Source of the DNA: Micromussa lordhowensis
Taxonomy: Eukaryota > Cnidaria > Anthozoa > Scleractinia > Lobophylliidae
Assembly: GCA_964020085.1 (NCBI GenBank)
Contig: OZ026605.1
Coordinates: 1,470,701-1,534,700, forward strand
Reading direction: 5' to 3'
Length of the DNA: 64,000 nt
Within the stretch, counting starts at the first letter, position 1. Every line of letters starts with the position of its first letter. The notes under the pieces are model-generated. The model did not search any database and was not told the DNA's origin. It was given only the letters and a program-made list of their open reading frames with translations. Shown here piece after piece: positions 10,366-23,600 of this stretch. A program made the translations under genes and the position numbers.

Positions 10366-11624
10366 TATATTAATCGACCATTATAAGCACATTATAAGCC
10401 TAAGCAAACAAGTGTATAATTAACCCAATTTCCTTAAATTGATTGCTCGCAGATCGATTATCAAAGTAAACACAAATTCTATAGTTTTAAATTAAATATT
10501 CCTTCAATGTTTACCTTAGCTTTTCCAGCTGAGGCTTGTTACGTAGAAGACGAGATAATGTGAAGATGATAATGAAAAAACATGAAGTTAACCAGATTAC
10601 ACCTTTTCCTTTCATATCACTGTGTAAACTGTTTTCCTCTCAGTTTTTTTATGTTTTCCACATTTTCCTGACCTTAATTATATTTTAAGGGAAATTTGAG
10701 AAGCACTTGTCCGGTGACATCCCATCCCATCCCGTTTAAACTAGGGTCTTTCCCATGGAAGAGATTGAAGTCTTGGAAAATTCCAATTTATAACACTTTA
10801 ACAAAAAATTAGTGAAAACAATCGAAACGAAAGCTTTCTGTTATCAAAAATCCGCAGTTGAGAATAACATCTCCGACGTTATTTACTAATTGATAATACT
10901 TGTTTAGTTACGAATGACTCAGCCACAGATTACCACATTCTTAAAAAATAGTTGTACTAAAATGCCTTTTTTGTTCTTAAGTATCTTTTAAAATTGCCAG
11001 TTAATAAAGATTTAAGTAATATGTTATAGATAAGACATATTAGCTAGGAGCAAATTGAAACGGTTAGAGAAAGTATTTTCTCACTGAATTTGATAAGGCG
11101 AATTAATTAAAAGTCCTCATGGTTAGTCCTTTGCTAAATAATTGTTTGCAATGATAATTAAGTTTTGGAGAGGTGTTCTTCAAATTTCCAATATGATGTT
11201 TGCTATACTGTGTGTCATCATTTCGCATTCCTTAAAAGACTTTTTAATAATAATTTATTATCCATGTCAGCTTCAGAATTATATTCATAGTGGCCAAATT
11301 CAAGGTATATAAAACAAAGCGAAAACTCATTGACGAAAGTTTCAAAACCAATAATCTTCGATGCTCATGTTAACAAGAACAACTGGCGTATTTTCGTATT
11401 TTCAGTGTCTTATAACCGTTTCTTCTAAATATTTTTTAAAAGACTATTCCAAGTGAAAAGTATTATTGGTCTACTTTTGTTTACTCACAAATGATAGATA
11501 GTATGATTATCATAATGATATATGATTATTAATTTTTATAGTTAGCAACGTTTACAAAGGTTGATATTCAATTCATCTGCAATACATATCAGTGTTTTCT
11601 GACACCGTATCAAGAGCTATTCGA
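10366..11624. other. Region upstream of gene B; no clear promoter
   Basis: Very AT-rich. No exon, tRNA-like box or large repeat is recognised. TTTTTATAG near 11533 lies about 90 bp before the ATG of gene B and could act as a TATA-like element, but the base composition makes such matches likely by chance. Confidence 0.3.
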
Positions 11625-11676
11625 ATGGCACTGGCTCTGAACTTGATCGTTCTCCTCAAGGCCTATCTTCTAATCG
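11625..11676 (+). CDS. Gene B exon 1: start codon and signal peptide
   Basis: ATG GCA CTG ... ATC G|GTGAGTG: 17 residues with a hydrophobic core (ALNLIVLLKAYLLI) and a phase 1 donor. It is the only signal-peptide exon found in the window. The start was chosen because it is the only ATG in frame with the following exons and has A at -1 to -2 (CGAATGG). Confidence 0.8.
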
Positions 11677-14600
11677 GTGAGTGAGTTTTCAATTCTTTTC
11701 GTTTTTATGATCTTGCAGTGTTAGGAAAAACGGAAGAAGAACGTACAGAAACAAGTTTAAGACTTGCTTGTATTCTGAATAAGATAGACTCGAGATACCG
11801 AGGTTTACCACAGATATTATATGACTTACTGACTGAAACTTACATGCTTTATATCTTTACAGGATATGTTAATGGAGGGTTTTATCATGGAGGTATGTAC
11901 GAATAATTATTGTCTCAATCATAAATTATGTTTTAAAGATTAAATCCTTATAGCTGGCCATATCTATAGTATGTGAAATTATATTGTAAAGAGGGTCCTA
12001 ATAATATAAGGCTTATGGTTTATATTAATAGGCACCCCATTGGTTGTTAAAAAAAATTCATTACCTACCCCAAAAATCATGGTAGCGCTGCTAAGGAATA
12101 TTGCCTTCTCTTATTAAGCTGTATTGCCTTCACTTTCAGACTGTGATGCGCCACTTGGAATTCGGAGTGGCGATATACCAAATTCTGACATGACCGCGTC
12201 CTCCGAGGTAAGTAAAATGGAATACATCTATCCACTCCTTAGCTTTTAATCCCTAACGCCATTATTTGCATTTGCAGTGGAACGCAAACCACGGGCCTAG
12301 CAATGCTAGGCTTAACCGTCCAGCTGGTGGGGGCAAGACAAGAGCTTGGTCTGCCAAGAAAAATGACTTAGGACAATGGATTCAGGTCAATTTTCGTGAA
12401 CTGACTCGCGTGACTGGGGTGGTGATTCAGGGACGGCAGGACTATGCTCAATGGGTCACAGCATTCAAGTTATCTTACAGTCTTGATGGCAAGCACTTGG
12501 AGTCCCAAGAAAAGGTGAGTAATGAAATAATTCACTATTTATGGCACTTCTTACAGCTACAAACGCTATTTAAAGCACAAATGTTGTGGGTGTACGCCGC
12601 ATCATAACCCATGTTTTGTTTTGCTTGTTCTCTTTTGTTGGAAACATTGCGAGTTGATGAAGTTTTGGACTTAATGCAGCATATTCAAAGACATTGGCAT
12701 TTCGACATTTTTTGAAAGCATTTTGCTATCTGGGTGAGTCTGGGGGATGCAGCGTCACCATTCAATCAGTTTTCCAAATGACAATCTCTTCCATAATTAC
12801 AATGTTCACACCAAAGAAATACTGTCCCATGTTCGTATACACTGAAACATTTACCAATAAAAGAGAATGTAGACTACCAAACATACTGCACGATATTTTT
12901 TTCGTTGCTTCTGTGCAGATTTACCAAGGAAATAACGACCAAAACAGTGTTGTTTTTAACACTTTAATGGAACCAATTGAAGCTCGATTTATCCGTCTTC
13001 ATCCATACGCGTGGAACGGACACATCTCCTTGAGAATGGAATTTTATGGCTGCAGCTTGAAACCAGGTAAGGTAGAGAATATTTCATACAGCCCCTCCCA
13101 CCTCACTTGGCGATCACGCCATCAAGAAAACACCTAGGTTGCTGACTTTTAGTTGTGGTTTCCAAATGTATTGGTAGATGTGTGTTACTATTCCCTTATT
13201 ATTTGAATATTAAAATTCCTGGACAGATGCTCTAAGTGACTTCAATTACCATTCAGTTATAAATCAGATAGGATAATATCCATTGAAAATAATGGTAAAA
13301 GTAACAGTTATTTTATTTCCTCTTCAGAATGCTCAAAACCTTTGGGATTGGAAAATTACCGAATTCCCAACTCAGCTATTACCGCGTCATCAGAGGTAAA
13401 ACGGAGAGTGTGTCGCAAACTGAGAGTGTGTCGCACGTAATATCAATGTTCTTTTCACCTGTCACACTTATAATTATGATTATAAATTGTTTTTTCTCTG
13501 TAAAATCTTTAACAAGTTATATTAGGACGAACAACATGCTAGGAAAACTTTCAAGTCATTGTGTTGATTTTCGTATTCTGTATGGAGCCTGCTCCTTATA
13601 CGGTTGCTACGAAACAAGCCTAATTTTTGCTGAGGTGACTTTTAGTTGCTCAAAACTTAACACAGAATAATAGCGCATATCATTACAGCAAGAAATGCCA
13701 TTTACTGACTTGATTGATTAATTGATTGATTGACTGAATGATAGAGATTGACTGACTGGAGTAATGCGCCACTGTCTCACTCCATTACTCGGTGACCGAC
13801 CGAATTACCCACCAATTAAAAACCGTATCTGATTGACTGACAGTACTGACGGACTGACTGTTTCATTTACTTACTCAGTGACCGATTCACAACTGAACGA
13901 ACAGCTAAAAGCTGACTGGCTGGCTGACTAACTGACCATTCGACTGACCGAATTATTGATTGATTGATCTGAATGATTGATTGAAGTGGGCCGTTAACCA
14001 TGGACCTACCAACGCCAGACTCGACAAACCCAGTGGTGGCGGTAAGACCGGTGCCTGGTCTTCTAGAACAAATGATCCAAACCAGTGGATTCAAGTCAAA
14101 TTTTGTGAAGTCACCAAAGTAACTAAAGTTGGAATCCAGGGCAGATATGACTACAACCAATGGGTTACCAAGTTCAAAGTGTCTTACAGCCTCGATGGCG
14201 TACATTTTACCCCACAAAACAAGGTGAGTCTAATGCAATTACAAATAAAAAGGATGTTGCTAATGTTACTGAGACAAATTACTACATAAAAACTGCTTCA
14301 AGTTCACTTGAGGATCTTTGCTTGCTTGGGTTTAGTTTCAAGGTAATTAGTGAAAGCTTCATTTCTACAGGTATATGACGGAAACAGCAACCGTAACGGT
14401 ATTATCATCAACGATTTAGAGGCACCAATTGAGGCACTTGTAATTCGTATCAACCCAGTTGAATGGTACGGGCACATTTCCATGAGAATGGAACTGTACG
14501 GTTGCCGATTACCATCAGGTAATTCGAGTGCGGTTTCACTACGATTTTGTTAGTATGTAGCTTACGTACAACAGACAAGAACGGATTGTGTCTCTCCATA

Positions 14601-17600
14601 TTGTCAATAGATCCTGTTTTTTTTCAGAATGTGCTGCGCCGCTGGGAATGGAGAATCGGTTCATCCCCAATTACGCCATTACAGCCTCATCTGAGGTAAG
14701 GAATAACGTAACTGAATTCGATTTGACCCCAGTTCGGGAAGAAACTCTTTTATGTTTTTCCCCTTCCTCCCATCTACAAATATAAATCAGTGGTGCATAT
14801 CCTGAACTCGGCTTGTTTACTGGGCCCCAACAAAATATCAGAACAAACTACTGTTGGAATAAAATGGCTATGAACAATTCATTTACATATCATTTTATTT
14901 CATCTAATTTTTAAAAATATTTAATGAATTTCAAAACCTTAAATGGCGAGTTGGGTATTAATCTGTTTAGATGCTCTAACCAGATTGGGTTCCCTTCAAA
15001 TTGATATATCAAATCATTTTCAGCACAGAAATAATCCAAACTAGGATGCCAATGCTGGGTGAGGAATCATTGAGCTGTAATGTTATCCATGTGGTTTTTC
15101 GTTATAGAATTCTTGGCATAGTTGTACATGAGAAATCCGTCATATCTGACGACCAGCAAGCGTAAAAATTGTGCGTGCGTGCAGGGAGAATTATTAAGGG
15201 TTCATAAACAAATAGAAGCAATCTTTTCAATATAAATTTTATGTCACATTTTATTTATATGAGAAATGGTAATCATGGAGCGTCCAATGCCTCGATTTTC
15301 GGTCCAGAATGTTTAATCGGTGCGAGGTTATGCAAGGTTCAGTGAAACGATTTTCTTTTTTTTGGTTCCTCAGTGGGATAGAAACCATGGCCCCACCAAT
15401 GCAAGGCTGTATTTTACGGCAGGTGGAGGAAAAACGGGCGGCTGGTCATCAAGGATAAACGACAAATCACAATGGATTCAGGTGGATCTTCGTGAAAAAT
15501 TCCAAGTGACCAAGATGGCTACACAAGGCAGGAAAGGTTATGCTCAGTGGGTGACCAAATACAAGGTGTCCTACAGCACAGACGGAACGATCTTTGCTTC
15601 CCAGAGCAAGGTGGGCAAATGCAAAAGGAAATTATTTTTAATTGCAATTTCATTTTTCCTTTATTACAACACATTTATTATGTGCGCTCTTCCACCCTAA
15701 CTGGGCTATGTAATAGTAACGTTGCAGTAACAATACACCTATAGAGTTTGTATTGTTTTGGTATCTCTATATAAAGCATAGATAACTACTGGTTCAAAAA
15801 CGTTTATCACGAATAACTATCAGGTTCATGCTTAGCGTGCGTATATCGAGTTATGGATGCAAGCGGAAAGTTTCGAGAGCACGAGAGAAGCGTTAGAGAC
15901 TTCCCAAGTTCAACTTGATATACGCACAGATAAAAGCATGAACCAATTCTTTTATAACATAGCGACAACAACTTTGGCGCTGTAACATGTTTATTTTTTA
16001 TTGAAGTTGTTACAATACACGGTGCATGAAGGAAATCAAATGATCCTATTGCCTGGTTAAAAACAGGCTACAATCAGTCGAGCAACAGTTGAACGAAAAC
16101 GCTTCATCCGGTTTTCTAAAATTTTCAATGAAAAAACGCTTCTCAAATTAATGAAAATGTTACCCAGCGAGATAGAGATTCCGAAAGGAACTCGCAGCTG
16201 AACGCGACGGGAATTTTGCCGCTAAAATGAAACTGCACAAGTCATGTTATTCAAGCACGGCCGTGCGAAAATTTAACAAATTGACGTCAGATTTTCATGC
16301 GTTGCGTCTGTCCTGCTATTGATAATAAATTTCGTCATAACATTGTCAAAGTAGCTGTGGATCCGCAAATAACAAATTGTCAAATTGTCCGTTCTCGCTC
16401 GTTGATGCATCGCATAAATTATAAATTCTTCTGTCTGTCCGCTTATTGGCAATGAAAATTAGCCAGTGAGCGCGGGGGAAATTTCTTCACTTTTCATAAA
16501 AAGAGGTTTTTTACCATGATGGCTTAATAGGAATTAGACTAGACGCGCGCTATGTTATCATACATTTTCCCCCTGAAATCGATTTTTTAACTTTCGCTTG
16601 AGCCACACCCATCCAAGTTGACCACGTGCTTGAAGATTGGAATCTTATGACGTCACTTCGGGAAGAGCATATGGAGAAGACAGACACTACCAAGTGAAAA
16701 TACAAACACTTAGTTTTCGCTGTTCGCGTTGTTCAATCAGTTCTTAGGAACTGGTCATTCCACGATCTTCTCAGTGTGTAGAGGACAGCTAATTATTGTC
16801 TAAGCATGTATGACTAAAAACAAATAACATTTTCTACCCACCGCAGTGTTAAAAGCACAAAGACTAGTGGGGCCAGCCAAACAACTGAAACAAATAATTC
16901 AAATTGAGTATAAAATTGTCAAGAATCTCAACTGGCCGCAGGCAAACCACTTGGCTATTTACAAGCGTGGCCGAGGATTTGAACTCGAGACTTCCGTGAA
17001 ACAAATCCTGGTAGCCGTCAGAGCGGAAACCGAACCCGGGCCCGCTGAATTTCAAGTCGGACGCGCTGACCACTCAGCCACGCTGGCTTCTTGATAAAAG
17101 GATAAACTTTTTCTGACTAAGTGGTCTAAGTGCAAAGCTATTGGTTTTCTCCGCATTCTTGTTGCCGTTGCTGTTCTGGTCCACATAAGTTCCCAAATGT
17201 TTCGAAGCTTCAGGAAGTGACGTCTCGACTATACTAGGAACTGGTCTCTTTTTTTCTATACCATTCGGTTAACTTGGATGGGCGTGGTAGAACGGGAATT
17301 TTAAAGTTGAAAATTCATTAGTGAAAAGCGTCGGAATTGAAAATATTTTCTGGGAGTAATATTCCAAGCTCTACCATATCCGTCATAAAAGATGATGAGG
17401 AAATATAACATCCCCAACTTGATCGGAATTACCACAAGTATTTTCGCTTACTGATGGAGTGTGTGCTTAATCCATGAGGCTCAAAACCTTCCTTTCCATT
17501 AATTGTATAGGTGTACGAAGCTAACCGGGATCAAAATACCGTCGTAGTTAATAAATTAGAAGCACCCATACAAGCGCGCTTTATCCGTCTCGAGCCTCAA

Positions 17601-20600
17601 GAATGGCGTGGCCACATCTCGATGAGAATGGAACTCTATGGGTGCAGTTTGAAATCAGGTATTTTCTAGTTTAGCATTTCGTACGATTTCATAGAAGCCT
17701 TAACATAATTTAACACTTTTTTTATGTGATTTGTGTTATTAGCCGACATGACGAGCGCACTGATTGGCAAACCCTAGGGCAATGTTATCCCGTAATGCCC
17801 ACGGGCCGATTACGGGCCTGCAAAGACAAAGCAAATTAAAGCCATACAATAAAAAAAAGTTATTGACTTCGAACGTTCGCCGGATCTTTACGGGAAAATC
17901 TCAAACCTCTACCTTGCCATATTGACATCGCTCGATCAATACGGCAAGGTCTTGGTTTGAGATTTCCCGTAAAGACCTCACTCTCGGTCAATAAGTAGTT
18001 AATATTTCACTTTCTTGTTAACCAGTGTGCGCGTCACCAATGGGAATGGAAAATAAACTGATACCCGACTATGCGATCACTGCCTCCTCTGAGGTAAGTT
18101 TAACAATTTTAGTCATCTTTCTACTCTTTAAATGTCTTTTTAACTGCATCATTCCTATAAGTATACAACTAATAAAGATAGCACCCCAACGATTACACAA
18201 TTCTCTAACCTTATCAGTCCTGTCGACAGAGAACCTCAAAGAAGATAGCTTTGCTTCTCCCTAAAAACGATCCCAACTCGCTCTCCATTTCTGAAATGTT
18301 CAATCCGTGCGATTATGCATGGCTATCTGAGGAGATTATCTTTTTTGTTCCTAAGTGGGCTGGAAACCATGGACCCACCAATGCAAGGTTGTACCATATG
18401 GCAGGCGGTGGAAAGACGGGTGCCTGGTCTTCAAGGACAAACGACAAATCACAGTGGATTCAGGTAGATTTTGGAGAAGTCAAGAGGGTCACGCAGGTTG
18501 GAAGTCAAGGTCGTTCGGACTATGCACAGTGGGTGACAAGATACAAGGTGTCTTACAGTACATTTGGAAAGATGTTCAAGTCCCAAGATCATGTGAGTCA
18601 ATGTTTGTACAATCTAAAGCATGTTTTAACTGTGGATTTATTTCTCAATCTGAGGCATTGACGATGACGACGATGATGATCATCATCATCATACATATCA
18701 TCATCGTCGTCGTCGTCATCATCATCATCATTATTGTCATCTGCACTTATTGCGCGAAGGTACACGTAAAGCCTCAACATAGGGATCAAAGTATTTATAT
18801 TTGATCTGTATGTATCATTTTATCCACGGACATTCTACGCTTACCGCCGTCCTTTTTCGCCCATGTCGTGTTTTCCTGGCTGCAATACAGGTCACATGAT
18901 AGTTAATTCTTGTTAATTTTTCTTCTCGAGTTTAATTAACACTAAGGGCAAGAAAAGTATCAATGTGCAATGCTGTCGGTTAAAAATGTTTGTATGCAAT
19001 TTGTACAAGACCTTATCGACGCATATTTTTGTGATCATTTAAGGTTTACAAAGCTAATAGCGACCAGCACAGTGTTGTCGTCAATACTCTTATCCAACCC
19101 ATCGAGGCTCGTTTTGTCCGTCTCAACATAGAGGCCTGGCATGGACACATTTCAATGAGGTTTGAACTGTATGGGTGTCATGTCCACGCAGGTGAGAATG
19201 GTGTTGCTGGTGCTGTTGGTGTTATTGGTTTTTCCCATGCACATTCTTGCCTTGTCAATTAAAATACGCTAAAGCAAACTTTCTTGAAAGGCTCTACATC
19301 TTGTCCTTTGAACTTCAACACTACTTACCCCACTTTGTCTCTGTTTTTTTTTGGTCTTAGATTATGTCCATCCTTTTTTCTGTTTTTTTTTTATTAGAAT
19401 GTGCATCGTCGCTTGGATTGACAAGTAAGAAGTTACCAGACTCATCCTTATCTGCCTCCTCTGAGGTAAGATGAAATATTATTCGTGTAATAAGGAAGAT
19501 ATTTGTATTTAAATGTTCAAACCGTCAAAGTAAAGAGCTCTTTGTTTCACCAACCAATAGTTCTCTGGTTGGTATATTAATAACAATATATAGGTGACAT
19601 ATTGGCTATATGTCAAACACGAAAGACCGTGTTTAGCCACATTTCCAGGAGTTGAAAAAACGACGCGTAAAGAAGCATTTTTCTCGAATGTTGAGGTGTT
19701 TGGAAACGTGATTGTGCTACAGTTTTGAGTGTTTGATATATCTTCTCAAACGAACCTCAGAAAACTATTGAGAAAACGGAGAAATAAAATCGCAGACAAC
19801 TATGCTTATAAAGATCACATGTCCAAATACCTCGGAGAGTTAGTAAGGTTGTCAATTTTGAGACCACAAAATGCCAAAAATTATATTATCCTTTTTAAAA
19901 GCCTTTATTAAAGTTCTTAAGGGTATATCTCTAGACCTTTAATTACTTTAGTATGGAATTGTACTGAAATTAATTCCCTTTCATCTGAAAAACAAGGTTT
20001 TCAATGCCGTAAGCGTTGTGAAAAACTAATAACGGTATTTATTTAAGTGGGACAGATTCCATGGAGCTAACAACGTGAGACTGTACCATGTGAATGGTTG
20101 GGGAAGGACTGGGGCCTGGTCATCCAAGCTTAATAACAAAGGTCAGTGGTTAGAAGTGGATCTTGGAGAGACAGCCAAAGTTACCATGGTAGCGACTCAG
20201 GGCCGATACGACTATAACCAGTGGGTTAAAAGCTATAAAGTGGCTTATAGCAAATACGGCGGCCATTTTATTTTTCAAAAGGAGGTGAGTGCATGGTAAA
20301 GTAAAACCTTTATTTGGATACATTAGCAAAAGATTTTGCCCTTTATTATAGTAAAACTAAATAATCACAGATCACGCATGACTGATTCAACGGTATGCGA
20401 TTTAAATTATCTGTGGTAGCAATATTTCGAAAGGCAAACCCTTTCTTCTTCAGTGTCTTTAGTTTTGTGTGCTTAAAAGCTTTATTTCCTATTAAGGAAT
20501 TGTTTTAGTTAGCAAAGACGATGTGTTTGAAGTTACTGCATGGTCAACGCTCAAACATTTGAAAAGAAAACTGTATACTATTCTGCCATCTAGATCATAC

Positions 20601-23600
20601 TCTATAATAATGATTGATCCAGGGTCCATTCATTTGTAGGTCTATGGCGCTAACTCAGACAGGAACAGTGTGATTGTGAACACGCTCATTCAACCCATTG
20701 AAGCTCGTTTCATTCGTATTTATCCAGAGACTTGGCATGGTCATATGTCTATGAGAATGGAATTGTATGGTTGTGAGGTAAAGTCAGGTAGGGTAACTCA
20801 GTTTGACTATCTCATTACTAATGCAAGTAGAAACTGTGAAACATTCATAAAAATTTCATAAATGTTTGCTTAACATTTCTACTCCACCAATGTAAGTGTT
20901 CTGTACCACTTACCCCAAAATTCCGGAAGTGTCCGTCAGAATATACAGTGACAAGATAATTTTGGTTTGAACGACCTGAAATTTCAGAAATGAACAGAAC
21001 GCCTTGAAAGGTAGTTCAAAATATCCGAATGGAAAATGTGCTTACCATTCGCAATTCTGCACCGCCATGATCGATTTATGTTCAGGTTGAACTCGTCCTT
21101 GGCTCTCCCTGTAAACTGGAGGTTTTTGAGTAAATGGTCATTGCTATATATGGGTAAAGGGTAAATTCCCCCTATGAGACGCGCTAGCAGGGAATCGTGG
21201 TAACAAATATCCAGCGACAAGATGATGTATACAACTAAAATGATTCCCTCCAGGCGAATCATAGAGAAAATATCTACCTTCAAAATAGTTTTGACAGTCT
21301 TTGAGTTGTAAAATCATGTCAATGTTAATCTCTTCTTCTAGACGAAATTAGTGTCTGCATGTTTCTACGTTTTATTATTAACAATATTATTATTGTTGCT
21401 GTTATTAAAATTGGCTCAATATTTTGTTTTTCATTCATTCTAAAATTTTAAAAAACAAACAATATATCGACAAACCAATCAACAACAAATTTAACTAACT
21501 TATAATACCCTTTTAGATTGTATGTCTCTGCTTGTGATGGAAAACGATCAAATCCCAGATTCCTCCATAACGGCTTCTTCAGTGGTAAGTACAACAGAAG
21601 TTAAAAGCCTAATGAGCCTGAAATTGGAAATGAAAAAGTTAAAAGCTTTATGTGACGCTTACACAAGCAATATCTATTGAATGAAAGTCAGAGTTGTTTA
21701 TGTATAGCTTGAAAACCGAGCCGGCTTAGAAGGTACGAGAGTGGTAAAGTAGTGGCACAGGAACAATTGTCACGTCATAGTCATGTGTAACTCTATAACA
21801 CCGCTCAGGAGCAGATGCAGAAAACTCAGAGTTAGGGGACCGAAGAAATTGGGGCAGAGTGCAAGTCACGCCCCCCCCCCCCCCCCCCTCATGACACCAC
21901 GCCCAAACTAAATGAAAAATTCACCTTTCCTGTAAAGAAAAAAAGGAGGGGAAAAAATGGGGACCGCCCCCTCGCACCCCTTATCTGCTTCTGCTACTAT
22001 ATTCGAAATTTCTTGAAAATCGGAAATTTTTACCCTCGTGTTGAAACTAGTGGGATGCCAACCACGGGCCGAACAATGCCAGGATCTACCACATGGCAGG
22101 AGGAGGACGAACAGGCGCCTGGTCTGCCAAGACAAACGACAAGGGACAGTGGATTCAAGTGAATCTAGGTCAAATTAGAGAAGTAACCAAAGCAGGTATT
22201 CAGGGCCGACAGGATCATGCGCAGTGGGTCACGAAATACAGGGTATCTTACAGCATGGACGGTCAACACTTTACTCCTCAAAATCAGGTTGGTGATGTTC
22301 CCTATCCTACTTCAACATAATACTGATGGATACATTATTTCACTAGAAAAATGAATTGTGGCGGCTCTTAAAAAATATATATATATATATACGAACTAAA
22401 TGAATTATAAATTACTGAATCACCCCACATGGAAATGTATATTTGGAGATCAGTTCATTGAAGAGCTACAGTCCTTTTATGCTGAAAAAAAAAAGCCCGA
22501 ACAACATATAATTAACATATTTTAGCATTTCAGTTTAACATCTTGATCATTATAATAGGGAGCTTAAGCATACGACAGCGGTGACGCCGAAGACGACAAC
22601 TAGTCTTAAATGAATTTGTATTCTGTACAAGCAAAATTCGCAACTGTTTATAGATCTGTTCAGTACGCCGATGGCTCTAAAAACGTTCTCAGCCTAAATG
22701 TGCAATGACAGCGTTCAACTCCAAATGGAAATACGAAACATTAGCCTGATTAGTCGCCATCGTTCGCTTTCCATTCGCGTTCACGTTGTTATTTTGCAGA
22801 GGACGGCAAATAAATGTACACAGATTTATAACGCACGTTCACATTGTTCTGCTCATTAAACCTTTTGTTTGGCGACATTCTCGTTGTCATCGTCGTCGTG
22901 GTTTGCTTAAGTTTCCTAATATGCAATAACTGCTTCATTCGTGTTGACAAGTAAATTTTTTGCGCTTCAAGTACCAATTTTGAATTTACGGTGTAACTTC
23001 GACCAATTGCGAAAATATTACAATAATCAAGTTTGTAGTCGGTTGTCGATAAAGTTTTATTCCGCTTGTTCACTCACACCGCGTGGATATGTGTGATGTC
23101 TACATTTCCATAATGTTAGCCTACTTATATATGCGTATACAAAGTAATATACAATAGGTGCTAATTTCATGCCGATATGTTACAAAGTTTATGTAAGAAT
23201 CTTTCAAAATAACGAGCAAGGTGTAATATATTCTGTAATTTCAGGAATACACCGGCAGCAGGGATCAAAATACTGTTTTCATTAGTGATTTGATCCAACC
23301 AATCAAGGCCCAGTATGTTCGAATCCTTCCCCAAGAATGGCATGGACATATTTCCATGCGAATGGAGTTGTATGGTTGTACACGTCATTCAAGTAAGTAA
23401 TTTGAAATGTTACTCATGACTTTTTCTCGCAAAGGACAGTCCTATCACCACACCATGTGGCTCCTCTTTGCGACATTGTCTTAACTAAGTCTCTGCAGAA
23501 CACTATCCTCGCATAAGACTGCCTCGCTAAAAAGTAGCCTCACTTTAAAATGAAACGAGAGTGGTACCTCCTCCAATAACCGCACCACATGCTACCAATA

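Noticed and set aside
18598..18789. Minus-strand ORF with a long poly-Asp run
   Set aside because: Translation of an ATC/ATG trinucleotide microsatellite in a gene B intron.
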